Below, piece by piece: positions 41,121-52,996 of a stretch of 64,000 nt of DNA (position 1 is its first letter; each line of letters opens with the position of its first letter). A model generated the notes under the pieces. The model ran no database searches. It was not told the origin of the DNA and saw nothing but the letters and a program-made list of their open reading frames with translations. Location of the stretch: positions 585,064-649,063 of the forward strand of contig CAJNDS010001913.1 of NCBI GenBank assembly GCA_905221605.1, read 5' to 3'. The position numbers and the translations under genes were made by a program. Source of the DNA: Symbiodinium natans. Taxonomy: Eukaryota; Sar; Dinophyceae; Suessiales; Symbiodiniaceae.

Positions 41121-44100
41121 AATTTGGCCAGGTCGGTGGAACGCTGAGTTGCTGTTGTGGGATCTGGGTAGATTTGGGCAATTAGTATCAGGGTGCCGTG
41201 TTGTATGGTGGTTTAATGTGGTTTGCCTAAATAGGGGGCCCCTAAAATAGACCCCCAAATAGTAGGATTCCCTTACAATAAGGACCCCAATCAGGTACCC
41301 CGAATTTCGTAAACCCCCATATGGGGGACCGAATTTCGAGAACTGCCCCTATTAGATGTTTCTCATGACGACCGGCCACGAGTGAGGCCATGGCGTCTTT
41401 AGGAAATCTTTCTAGCAAGCTAAACCCCAAACCCCAAACCCCAAACCTCAAACCCCAAACCCTAAACCCTCTCAAATCTCAAAGCACTAAAATGCCCTTA
41501 AGCCCAAAACTCCTGAAGAGCTAACCCTAAACCCTAAAACCCCCTTAAATCCCCTTGAACCGCCTTAAACCCCCTTCAGGTCCTAGCCCCCGTCGTAACC
41601 CAGAACCCTGTAGGCCTGTTTGTCCTTCGACCCAGCAGTGGTACCCTAAGCCCTAAACCCTAAACCCTAAACCCTCATTGCCCTCTCAGGGGTTAGGTTT
41701 CCTTAAGGCTTAGGGCTTAAGGGGGTTCGGGTTTTGGGGCTTAGGGCTTAGGGCTGCTAAAGGCTGAGGGTAGAGAAGAACAGTGCGCCTTGTTGATTTC
41801 TAAGACCTTGCTTAAACCCTAAACCCCAAAAAGCCTGACAACCTCCAACTTTTCATGGGGACCTCCACACCTTGAAATGCATGCAATGATGAGGGTCTCT
41901 AGGGTGCAGGGTTTCCTAAACCCTAAACCCTATATAAACCCTAAACCCTTTTGGGTTTTGGGGGTGGAAGGGTGCCCGCCTGAACCCCAAATCGCCTAGA
42001 CCCCCAATTTGGCCTAAATTCGCCTACCCTAAACCCTAAACCCTAAACCCTAAACCCTAAATCCGAGTCGCTTACACCAAACATCGCCCCCCCAAGGATT
42101 AGCCCCAAACAACACCCCCAAAACAAGCAAGCCCTAAGCCCTAAGCACTAAGCCCCAAGCCCCAAACCGTAAACCGTAAACCCCAAACCCCAAACCCCAA
42201 ACCCCAAACCCCAAACCCCAAACCCCAAACCCCAAGCCCGAAGCCCGAAGCCCGAAGCCCGAAGCCCTAAGCTCTAAGCCCTAAGCCCTAAGCCCTAAGC
42301 CCTAAGCCCTAAGCCCTAAGCCCTAAGCCCTAAGCCCTAAGCCCTAAGCCCTAAGCCCTAAGCCCTAAGCCCTAAGCCCTAAGCCCTAAGCCCTAAGCCC
42401 TAAGCCCTAAGCCCTAAGCCCTAAGCCCTAAGCCCCAGCCCTCCAAAATCCTCAGAAAATCTTTCTCCCCCAAGAAAACTGAGGCAAGTCGGTCGGTCGC
42501 CAGGGGAGACAGCGCCTGGCCTGGTCTGGTTCTTTTCTCTCATCCCTAAACCCTAAACCCTAAACCTAACTCTAACCCCTAAACCCTAAACCCTACCATT
42601 GAACTCCACCTTGACCACCCCCCCCCCCCCCCCCCCCCCCCCGGAATGAGGGGATCATTGGTCATTTTAGAGTCTAGAGGGTCTTTGGATGACGATGCCT
42701 GAAGGTTTGGGGCTGCCAAAGGTTTCCCCAATGTAGATCAACGCATGCATGAAGTCCGGCTAGAACAGGCCCTTGGGGGGGTCTTCTGGGATGTGTGGAG
42801 TGCTCAAAGTTTTGTCCTGCTGGTTGTGGAGATTGAGACGGAGCAGCCGCACAGTTTCATAGGATCCCAAAGGAGGAAAGGGGGGGGGGGGGGCAGCAAA
42901 AGGACACCCAGAAACAGGGCACCAGAGGAAGGGACGATTAGTAGTGGGTGGGATATTCTTGGCCACACACTTGCTTGAGGATCCTAGGATGGCTGAGAAG
43001 AGTAAGAACCTGGACCCGGGGGACCAGAAGAACCCTAAAAGTGTTCATGGTCCGCATGCCTCAATAGGGTTTATAGTAGTATAGGGTATATGACCTCAAT
43101 TTTAGGCTTTTTTGGTCCTCCAGGACGGGTAGAGGGGGATCCGAAGGTCAGAGGCATGCTCCTGCTTTGTCGACACACCATAGCACGCGCTGCGACTGCG
43201 TGGCTCAACATGATGGTCCGAATTGCCCCTTTTATCTCTTCGGCCTGAACCCTAAACTCTACCCGAAGGGCTTAGGGCTGAGGGTTTATAGGGAACACGA
43301 ACGCACCCTAAACCCTGAAAGCCCTGCACCCAAGCACACCCTCCCCACCCCGGAAAGCCCGCAGCTCCCTGCAGCCAATCTCAAAGAAGGACAGAGCAGC
43401 CCTGAAGCCGAGGGCTTCTAGGATTGAGGATAATATAAGGTTCAGGGTTTTAAGTTTTTAAGGTTGTGGGATTTATAGGGTTTAAGGTTTAGCGTTGAGA
43501 GTTGAGAGGGCTTAAATTAAGGGGTTAACAGGCTTCAAAGCCTAAACCCTAAACACCTAAACCCTAAACCGCAAACGGGCCTCGGCACGCAGGTGCCTCG
43601 TCCCAGAGGTGGCACGAGCGCGCCGCGCCGGGGACGGCGCCATCGACGGCCGGCTGTCGGCGCGAACGCCCGGGACCAGCAGACCAGTGAGTTGAGATGC
43701 CATCCGGGTTTCGGAGGTGAAGTGTTTAAGGGAAACCCTAAACCCTCTACCCTACAAACCCTCCCATCCACCCCACGGAAAAGAAGAACATGGGTACTGA
43801 ACCCCTAAAACCCTAATTAAGCCCTACAGCCCTACAGCCCTAAGCCCTCTTTTTCTCCTAGCTCCCCCCCTGAAAGACCGATGCAGAGCAAAAAAAGAGA
43901 CCTACAGAACACGGGTTTAGGGTTTAGGGTTTAGGGTTTAGGGTTCAAGGAGGCCCCCCTAGTTATAAGTAGAGTTTTAGGGACCCTGAGTTGTGTTACA
44001 AGGATCCTAACCCTTGGGGGAACCCAAAAAAGGGTTTATGGCTGAATGGGATTAGCGTAGTATAGGGTATATATCCCCAATTTTAAGGTTAATTTGGTCC

Positions 44101-45800
44101 TCAAGGACTTAGGTGACCTAAGTGCCTTGACTTTTGTTAGTCTAGCAAGGGGGGCCCCGCCTTGTCGTTCTCCAAATGAGGGCCCTGTCTGGGGGTCCTT
44201 TTTGTAAGTTGCCGTACTTTGTAGGGGACCCAAGAAGGACCCTGAATTAGAGAACTCCTTAAGGCGCAAACCTCAGCAAAAGCCCGACAACCCAAAACAC
44301 CCTGATCCGCAAATCCCACGCCCCCGGCCTCAAGCTCATCAACAACTGCCCCTTACAAAGCAGTAGGTCATAGCCGCCCTACTTACACAGTGTAGCCTTA
44401 CAAACATCTGAGGAAATTGCGGCCACAGCAAGCCCCAGACCCTCACTTCACCCTAAGCCCTAAACCCAAACCCTGATAACCCTGGACCCTAAACCCACCC
44501 CCAAACCCTAAACCCCAAGCCTGCAACCCTAAACCCTAAACTCTAACACCCCCCCCCCCCCCCCCCCCACCCGAGAAGGAGGGAAGACCCAAAACGTAAA
44601 CCGCCCTAAAACCCCATAATCCCACTTAACCCTAAACCCGCCTAACCCTGAACCCTAAACCTTGGCCCTAAACCGCCTTCCCAAGGCCAACGCAGCAGTC
44701 TTCGGCTGTCTTCGTCAGCCCCCGCCCGGTGATCCAGAGCCCCGAAGGGTTTAGGGTTCAGGGTTTGGGGTTTAGGGCTAGGGTTTAGGGTTTTGGGTAT
44801 AGGGCTAGGGTTTGGGGTTTAGGGTTTAGGGTTTACGGTTTGAAAGTTTAAAGGTTATTCGTGTGTTTGGGACGTTTAGGGTTTTAGGGTTTCGGGCTAC
44901 AGGGTTTTAGGGTTTCAGGGTTTTAGGGCTTCAGGGTTTTCAGGTTTTAGGGTTTAGGGTTTTATTGTTCTAGGGTTTAGGGTTTGAGGGTTTGAGGGTT
45001 TGAGGGTTTGAGGGTTTGAGGGTTTGAGGGTGGAGGGTCGGATGGATGATGCTTTTAGGTCTCTGGGAGCGAATGGAAGGTTTTAGGGTTTCAGGGTTTT
45101 CGGGTTTCAGGGTTTTAAGGTTTCAGGGTTTTAGGGTTTATTGTTTTGAGGTTTAGGATTTAGGGTTTAGGGTTTAGGGTATCCCGAAACCCTAAAGCCA
45201 AAACCTGGTCTGAAAGTGAGCGTGCTTGCATATGTGGTTTAGGGCTCAGCTGACACGGAGACCAAAACCCTGTATCCTATATTGAGGGCAGACTGCGAAG
45301 TTGTTTGTGAAATATCTCATATGTTTTGGTTTCAGAGTTTAGGGGTTACGGTATATGGCCGCTTCTCTAAAGTTTGGTCCCTTTTGGGCTCCTTATTGTA
45401 ATGCGGCCCCTCTTATATAGGGTACCCGAAAAAGGGCCCCTAATGTTGAGAACTGACCATATAGGCCGTTATCATGGGTACGGTGTGCGGTGTGGGGTCC
45501 GGCGTCGCAGTTTCCGGCTACATGTGGGCAGTGCCCCGTATTGTCAAAGGCTGATCTAAGGGTCGAGCCCCCAAAAAATCAGAAATTTTATCCCCTTATC
45601 ACCTTCATAGGGAAGAATCTGTTGTGTTTTTTGAGGGGTACTATGTTTTTGGGGGCTCTTCAGCATACATGTTCACAAGAAAGGCTACACGCACTCTCTG
45701 ATACCCTACACCGCCCACCTTCCTCAAACTTGCCTGCTGCATGCTCGGAGGTTTGGTTGTGGCGCGCTTTTTGGGGGTTTAGACTGGGATGGTCCCCCTA
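41121..45800. repeat. Telomere-like mosaic and dispersed repeats, no supported gene
   Basis: Blocks of TTTAGGG, CCCTAAA and variants are mixed with short diverged repeats (for example GGTATATGACCTCAATTTTA at about 43083 and relatives at 44060, 49020, 26510 and 800). Open stretches at 42745-42978, 43167-43421, 43593-43808 and 45490-45801 have no recognisable domain, and I do not call them genes. Confidence 0.55.
42175..42436. repeat. Variant arrays CCCCAAA, CCCGAAG and CCCTAAG
   Basis: Three different homogenised heptamers sit side by side: about 8 CCCCAAA, about 5 CCCGAAG, then about 23 CCCTAAG. Each is one or two substitutions from CCCTAAA. Confidence 0.85.
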
Positions 45801-45845
45801 AGACTCGCGTAACACTAACCCCTAAGCCCTAAACCCTAAACCCTA

Positions 45846-45898
45846 GAAAAGAGCCGCGCCCAGGCCAAGAGGAGCTTGCCCAAGCAGTGTGGGGCCTA
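45846..45898 (+). CDS. Short exon-like segment ending at a stop
   Basis: Reads KSRAQAKRSLPKQCGA to TAG. Very short and of low confidence. Confidence 0.2.
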
Positions 45899-45993
45899 GG
45901 GTTTAGGGTTTCGGGTTCAGGGTACCCCCTAAACCCTAAACCCTAAACCCTAAACCCTGAACCCTAAACCCTAAATCCCCAACCCTAAACCCT

Positions 45994-46274
45994 GAAATTG
46001 GTCGTTTTTGGCACCTCACAGCCTTCAAGAAGAGGCCGGCTACTATCTCCTGTGCTGATGAACCCTCCTCCGTGCCAGCAGCAGTGGTTTAGGATTTAGG
46101 GTTTAGGGTTTAGGGGTAGGGTTTAGGGTTTAGGGTTTAGGGTTTAGGGTTTAGGGTTTAGGGTTTAGGGTTTAGGGTTTAGGGTTTAGGGTTTAGGGTT
46201 TAGGGTTTAGGGTAGTGGCCAAGGCAAGCCTTTCCCTGCGTTTTGGGACTTTGCTTTGGGCCTTAGGGCCCTGA
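45994..46274 (+). CDS. Coding-like segment interrupted by a TTTAGGG block
   Basis: AGTGG occurs at 46083-46087 and 46214-46218, either side of a pure TTTAGGG array. Removing one copy plus the array gives a single frame: FWHLTAFKKRPATISCADE, then VPAAVAKASLSLRFGTLLW, ending at TGA 46272. The exact join would need a TG-AG boundary. This may be a disrupted gene. Confidence 0.4.
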
Positions 46275-46368
46275 ACGTCTAAACTCCACGGGGTCCATTA
46301 GGGTTTAGGGTTTAGGGTTTAGGGTTTAGGGTTTAGGGTTTAGGGTTTAGGGTTTAGGGTTTAGGGTT

Positions 46369-46458
46369 GCCTACAGTATAATGGATGATTCCTGCTCCTT
46401 GATACACTGCACTGTTGCACGGCTGCTACTTTCGAAGCCCGGGGAGAGTGGTAACTAA
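46369..46458 (+). CDS. Exon-like open segment ending at a stop
   Basis: Reads AYSIMDDSCSLIHCTVARL and LLSKPGESGN to TAA 46456. Preceded by a TTTAGGG array. No family recognised. Confidence 0.35.
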   Translation, partial: AYSIMDDSCSLIHCTVARLLLSKPGESGN

Positions 46459-47007
46459 GCTGCAGCTTATGGGTTACACCTTAAGGGTTACCTACTAGGA
46501 TCTTCTTGGAGGCTGGGGTTTAGGGTTTTGGGTTCAGGGTTTAGGGTTTAGGAGCTGAGGGTTACCAAGAGCCTTCTGTTGTGCTCTTACACCCCTGCTT
46601 TTCTTCACCCCGGAACTGCAAGTAGCCCTTAAGGCCTAAACTTTACCTAAACCTTTGCACCATGTGTTTTAAGCCCTTACAGCCCTGCACCCTGAAACCC
46701 CGCAAACCCTTGTCCCCTTAAACCCTGTAAACCAACACGATTTACGTTTTTAGCCTTGTAGTTTGTAAGCCCGATTGGAGCCAGGTGCCGTCAATCAAGG
46801 AATAGCCTCCGTATAGACACACCCCTAAACATAGGGGTTCATTTAGGGTCCTATAGGGTTTAGGGTTTAGGGTTTAGGGTTTAGGGTTTAGGGTTTAGGG
46901 TTTAGGGTTTAGGGTTTAGGGTTTAGGGTTTAGGGTTTAGGGTTTAGGGTTTAGGGTTTAGGGCTAGGAGGGGGGGGATCCGTTTTAGGAAGTTAGGGCT
47001 TCGGGTT

Positions 47008-47100
47008 AAACTACGCTCTGAACGCCTCGCCACAGAGGACCTCGGGCCCGTGATGCAAAAACTGATGCCTGAGGCCTTCCTGGGCTTCAGGGCTTGCTGG
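47008..47100 (+). CDS. Exon-like open segment
   Basis: Reads LRSERLATEDLGPVMQKLM and PEAFLGFRACW. Varied composition. No family recognised. Confidence 0.35.
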
Positions 47101-47274
47101 GTTTAGGGTATAGGGTTTAGGATTTAGGGTTTAGGGTTTAGGGTTTCAAGTTCAGCCCAGAATTTTCCGATTTCCAACTTCCAATTTCAGCATCACGCTT
47201 TTTGCTAGTCATTTTTACCGACCTCGCACATCCCCACCCTGCAAAAAAGGAATTTGCCGGCTCACTCTGGTGTA

Positions 47275-47520
47275 TTCTCTGGGGATACTCTGGGTTGGGC
47301 ACTGCTGGGTACTCTAGGGATTCTTTGAAAATGCTCTGTGATGCCTAGCAGCATCCCCGGAGTACGCAGCAGTCACCCACCCCAGAGTATCTTTCAGAGA
47401 GTTCCTGAAGTGCCCAACCCCAAAGTATCCCCAACAGGCTGGGCCCTTCAGGGACTCTCAGAAACATGGTTCTTGGTTGGGCGCTGCTGGGGAGACTCTG
47501 GGGTGGGATACGGGTGATGG
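47275..47520. repeat. Imperfect palindromic region
   Basis: GGGGATACTCTGGGTTGGGC (about 47280) is matched in inverse orientation by GCCCAACCCCAAAGTATCCC (about 47411-47430), and further copies of CTCTGGGG-type motifs follow. Likely a hairpin-forming repeat. No gene called. Confidence 0.5.
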
Positions 47521-48333
47521 CGCAGGAGTAGATCGGGCGAGGAGAAGAGTTTAGTATAAAGAACCAACAACCACACCCCGATGGTGAGGAGCTTGCAGTA
47601 GGATCCATGCTCATGGTTTTAAGGAGTATTGATGCCTCTGAGAAGGTTTCGGGGTTTCGGGGATTCGGGTTCAGGGTTCTTCCCTAACCCCTATTCCCTA
47701 AACCCATGCTGTTGACGTTCGGGAGTTGGAAGTTGAGCTGTTGTTCTGGTTCAGTCTTGCTTGCTGCACCTCAGCAGGTTTCCAGTTTTCCTAAACCCTA
47801 AACCCTAAACCCTAAACCCTAAACCCTAAACCTTAAACCCCGAATCCCGAGCCCGAATCCTAAGTTGCACGGAATCGGAGGTTTCCTTCCTGGCCCCTCG
47901 CAGCGACGTAGGGAACTAGGAGCTCAGGATGGGATTGGGAAGATCTGAAGCTGAGCTTTAGGTTTAGGGTTTAGGGTTTAGGGTTTAGGGTTCAGGGTTC
48001 AGGGTTTAGGGTTTAGGGTTTAGGGTTTAGGGTTCAGGGTTTAGGGTTTAGGGTTTAGGGTTTAGGGTTTACCCCTAAACCCATAAGCCATACACCCATA
48101 AACCCTAAACCATGAGACCCCTCTACCCCTAAACCCTAAACCCCTAAGCCCCTCAACCCATGTAAGACCCTAAACCCCTAAACCCATGAAGCCCTAAAAC
48201 CCCTAAACCCTAAACCCATGTAAGCCCCAAACCCCTGAACCTTCAAAGCACAGGGATCCTAACCCTAAACCCTAAACCCTAAACCCTAAACCCTAAACCC
48301 TAAACCCTAAACCCTAAACCCTAAACCCTAAAG

Positions 48334-48414
48334 CGTGTTGCCGGGTGCGAGGCCTATGCTGAGCGCCTAGTCATGGAGCTGCAAAGTGCGACCCTGGCCC
48401 AGATCTTGGCGAGG
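48334..48414 (+). CDS. Exon-like open segment
   Basis: Reads AGCEAYAERLVMELQSATL and AQILAR between CCCTAAA and TTTAGGG blocks. No family recognised. Confidence 0.35.
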
Positions 48415-50150
48415 GTTTAGGGTTTAGGGTTCAGGGTTTAGGGTTTAGGGTTCAGGGTTTTGGGTTTAGGAACCCCAAACAGGGAACCCCCAAGAACTTG
48501 GATCGGGAGGAAAGGGTTTAGGGTTTTCGGTTTTCGGGTTTCTAGGGTTTGGGCCAAGAGGGTTCGAGTTTGAGGGTTTGAGGGTTTCGGGTGTTGAAGG
48601 TTTAGGGCTTTGGCGTGTTGAGGGTTTTTGGGGGGTATAGTGCTCAGGTCTAGGGTGCAGAACCCTAAGCTTTTAGGGTTTTCGGGATGCTGGGCGCCTG
48701 GTTCAGGGTTGAGGGTTTGTAGGGCTTAGGGTTTGGGATCTGCAGTGTCTTGGGCTTAGGGGTTTCTGGGACCCGGAGTAGGCCCTGAATTCCCCTTTTT
48801 TTCGGGTTTGGGTTCCCTGATAACTTGTAAACCCCTTTAAAACAGGGCACCCTTGTTATTCCAGGTTACTCTTTGGCTTAGGAGGCTACACAGGGCGGGC
48901 TCTTCTATCTGTTTTTGGGGGCCAACGACCATAGGATTTGTGATATCTTGGGCCCATTGTCCTAAACCCTAGCCCTAAACCCTAAACCCTAGCCCTAAAC
49001 CCTAAACCCTAAAAATTGGGGTCATGTACCCTTTACTGCTATAATGCCTAGTGAGGTATATGGACCACAACCCCTTTGGGGTTCATTTGGTCCTCGAGGT
49101 TGGGGGTCAAGGTTTAGGGTTTAGGGTTTAGGGTTTAGGGTTTAGGGTTTAGGGTTTAGGGTTTAGGGTTTAGGGTTTAGGGTTTAGGGTTTAGGGTTTA
49201 GGGTTTGGGGCAGTTTTCAGGGTTCAGGGTGCACGGTGTTTCGGGTTTTTGGGTTCAGCATTCCCCGGCTCAGTGTTGACGGTTCCTTGTATCCTCCCCG
49301 GCCCCACGTTTAGCTGGGCTCTTGGAACGACATGTTTCAGCCCAGCCCCTAAACCCTAAGCCCGAAACCCCGCAAAATTCCGTACGCTGCTGGGCTCCAC
49401 AGCAGTCTGCCGGGCTTTCTCGGCAGAAAGTACGTCCTTTGCGTCAGGCCTTCCATACACGAAGGCCGGGCCTATCACGACTATTGTACTCGGAGGATCG
49501 TGGGGGGGGGGGGTTCTGAAGTACCCAAATCTCAATACCCCTTAACTGAGGAATATGCCTTAAGTTATATTTATACAAGGACCCTTAATATGATTTTAGG
49601 TACATTCCTTAGTTAAAGGGGGGGGCTCTTACCCCAAGAGGAGCCCTGGCAGGGGCGATCCTATTTAGTAACCCTATATCCTAAGCTGGGTTGTGCTTTT
49701 TGGGTTTTTGTTTGATTTCCCTTCTTTCCTTATAGGGGAACCTATTCAGAAGAGTTGTTTAAAGGTTTAAAGCACAATCAGCAAACCCATAATTCAGGAG
49801 GTGAGTCTTAGATCTGTGGGGGGCTTCAGGCTCTTTACGGCTGAGTTCACTTCTCTAAGAGTTCAAGGCAGGGTCCAGGGTTACAGTAAAAGGGCTGGGA
49901 TTCAGAGTTTTAGGGTACGTCTACAGAGGCCCCAAAGTAGTTGCTTTGTTCTTATTTTTTTTGTTTTTTTTTTTTTTTTTTTTTTGGGGGGGGGGGGGGT
50001 AGAAGGGGGTCCTGACATGGCTCCTTTGGGATCGGAAGCGGGCATGTATCATCAAATTCTAAACCCCAATCGCTTAACCCTAAACCCTAAACCCCTAAAC
50101 CCCTAACCCCTAAACCCTAAACCCTAATCGCTTAACCCTAAACCCTAAAC

Positions 50151-50246
50151 AGGAGAGCTTGGGTAAGCATCGAGATGTGTTGAGGTCGTGTCTTTGGAGC
50201 GCTTGCAGTCCTCAACCTTCTTGAAGAGCAGCAGGTAGCTCCAGGT
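50151..50246 (-). CDS. Exon-like open segment on the minus strand
   Basis: Reads TWSYLLLFKKVEDCKRSKD and TTSTHLDAYPSSP. Opposite in strand to most islands nearby. No family recognised. Confidence 0.35.
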
Positions 50247-51345
50247 ATGGTTTAGGGTTTAGGGTTTAGGGTTTAGGGTTTAGGGCTTAGGGCTTAGGGC
50301 TTAGGGCTTAGGGCCTTAGGGTTTAGGGCTTAGGGTTTAGGGCCTTAGGGCTTAGGGCTTAGGGTTTTGGCGCTTAGACCCTTGGGATCCTTCACTCCCC
50401 TGGGCACCTTCAAAGAGTTTGGGTCCGGCCGAAGAGCACTCAACGGGGTCGGAATGATTACCCTAAACCCTAAACCCTAAACCCTAAACCCTAAACCCTA
50501 AACCCTAAACCCTAAACCCTAAACCCTAAACCAAAAACCCTAGGGCTCCAAGTAGACAAAGAATACCTACATTGGGGTCTAAAAGTCTGTAAATCATGCC
50601 TACTTTGGGCTCTTCGGAGCCTTAGGGTAAGAATATTCCCTTTGTGGTCCCTTTGTAGTTTTTTCTACAGTTTCCCCCCAAAAAACCCTATTCTAACTAT
50701 TAAGGCCCCTGGATATTAATCTCACCCAGAAGCCAGAGTAGGCCCTTTATTCCCTTGATTTCCCTTGCTTCTAGCGGGCAACTTGGATCCGGAGTCTGCC
50801 CTTATTCTGTCTTTTTGGGGTTTCAGGTTCCCTTACACACCCCTTTAAACCAGAAAGGGCACCCTGTTTATTCCTAGGTTGCTCTTGCGCCCTTATAGTA
50901 TATAGCATTCTGGAACCCTGCAGCTACTAGAATATGGGAACGCCCGTTTAGAGGCACAAGTCTTTACTTCATCGGTACATGGGCCCTCGAGGGTTTGGGC
51001 ATTCGGGGAATCCTGCACTAGGATGCCCAGTGGTACCCTTGTTCCCTTTTTTGGGGGTTTAGGTTCCCTTATAAACCCCTTTAAGCAAAAAAGGGCACCC
51101 TTTTTAAGCCTAGGTTACTGGGCAGCCTAGTGCAAACTTTTGGGTTAATGCAGGGGGAGCAGCAGTGCATTCATCGAAGAAGAAGACGGCGAAGCAGTAG
51201 GCATACTTAAGGGATCACTGTGGTGTCCTTTTGGTTGATGGGGGTTTGGGCTTGGGGTTTAGGGTTTAGGGTTTAGGGTTTAGGGTTTAGGGTTTAGGGT
51301 TTAGGGTTTAGGGTTTAGGGTTTAGGGTTAGGGGATTTAATTCAC

Positions 51346-51459
51346 CCATCCTTCACCCTTCGCGCAGATGTTGCAGACGCGACATTGGTGGCTTCTGCTC
51401 ATGGAGGCTCTCCACGAGGCCCCGGCTTCGGCATACAACGCTCCAACAGCCCGGTTTAG
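51346..51459 (+). CDS. Exon-like open segment
   Basis: Reads FTLRADVADATLVASAHGG and GPGFGIQRSNSPV, closed by a TAG from TTTAGGG. A second frame is open too. Confidence 0.3.
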   Translation, partial: PSFTLRADVADATLVASAHGGSPRGPGFGIQRSNSPV

Positions 51460-51854
51460 GGTTTAGGGTTTAGGGTTTAGGGTTTAGGGTTTAGGGCTTA
51501 GGGTTTAGGGTTTAGGGTTTAGGGTTGTGGAAAGATCACCTATTCCAGAACGGCCTTGCAAGGTTTCTATCCTAAGCGCGACAACCAGCTGAACCCCAAG
51601 CTAAGCACCTGGCGCCGTAAAACTTCAACCCCCAAACCAGAATAGCCTTAAGACCCTTAAGCGCTAAACATGAAGTCCCCGAAAGTCGATTTAAATTTAA
51701 CAACAAGTTCTAAACCAAGCGTAGATACAGGGCATCCTCATGCGACCCTAAACCTTAAACCCTAAACCCCAAACCCGAAACCCAAGAAGCCCCAAACCCT
51801 AACCCCTAAAGCCTAAACCCTAAACCCTAAACCCTAAACCCTACGTAAACCCGG

Positions 51855-51938
51855 GACCAGGCTGCGGCTGCCGACCAGGGCCATGCTAGCTTCGTCCTTG
51901 CGGCCGAAGCATGGCCCGATAAAGACGACTGGGTTTTT
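51855..51938 (+). CDS. Exon-like open segment
   Basis: Reads DQGHASFVLAAEAWPDKDD and WVF before repeat. No family recognised. Confidence 0.35.
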
Positions 51939-52767
51939 AGAGTACTAGGCTTAGGGTTTAGGGTTTTGGGTTTTGGGTTTTGGGTTTAGGGTTTAGGGTT
52001 TAGAGTATAGGGTGGGGGGGGTTCAAGGGGGGATGTAACCCAAGATTCCCGAATGCACGCTACCATTTACTAAGCTTCCCTAAGGTTCCCTTGGTACCTA
52101 CCCCCCCCCCCCCATGAACCTCCCCTTAAGAACACTATAACAAAAAGACAAGGACCCAGAGTAGGGTTTAGGGTTTGGGGTTTGGGGTTTAGGGTTTAGG
52201 GTTTAGGGTTTAGGGTTTAGGGTTTAGGGCTAGGACCCAGAGTAGGCTCTCCCTTTCCCTTTCTTTAGGGTTTAGGTTCCCTTCAAAGCCCTTCAGGTGA
52301 CGCTTGGCCCTATACACAGCATTGAAGGGATTTTGCCGGGATTTGTGTTTCAGGGTTTAGGGTTCGAGGTTTAGGGTTTAGGGGTTGGGGTGTAGGGGTT
52401 TAGGGTTTGGGGTTTAGGGTGAGGGTTTAGGGTTTAGGGTTTTTGTTCAGGGGCCTGGGGTTTAGGGTCTCGGGTTCGGGGTGTAACCTGCAGGGGCTTC
52501 GGGGACTACATAGGGGCATTTTCAGGGTGTCGGCTTCAATCAGGGTTTCAGGGCGTTGGAGGAATCCCTACCTTAAACCCTAAACCCTAGACCTTACACC
52601 CTAAACCCTAAACCCTAAACCCCAGACCCCAAACCCCAAACCAGGAGTGTTTCGGCTTGTAGGATCTAAGGGAGGTTCGATGCCCCCCCTTAACAAGGTC
52701 CCTTACCTGCTTGAAAGGGTTCCGAAGTATGGGCCGCTGAGTGTTATAGGGTATATAGACCCATCTG

Positions 52768-52800
<33 letters not shown>

Positions 52801-52996
52801 GGTCTTGGGTTTAGGGTCTGTAGGGTGTAGGGTATATATCTACGCTGACGAGTATACACATTATACAATATATATATATATATAAGGGAACCCTACCTAC
52901 AATCACCGAAACTTAAAGCTCTCACTTCGAGGCTTCGATATGGTGTATGATAGGGAGTTAAGGCCGCTTCCGCCCCCCCCCCCCCCCCCCCCCGCA

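Larger units (their letters stand above)
45896..52570. repeat. Telomere-like repeat mosaic
   Basis: The longest pure arrays are at 46095-46213, 46300-46372, 46858-46965, 48262-48330, 49110-49205, 50461-50532 and 51255-51328. Orientation changes from block to block. Exon-like islands in between are listed separately. Confidence 0.8.
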
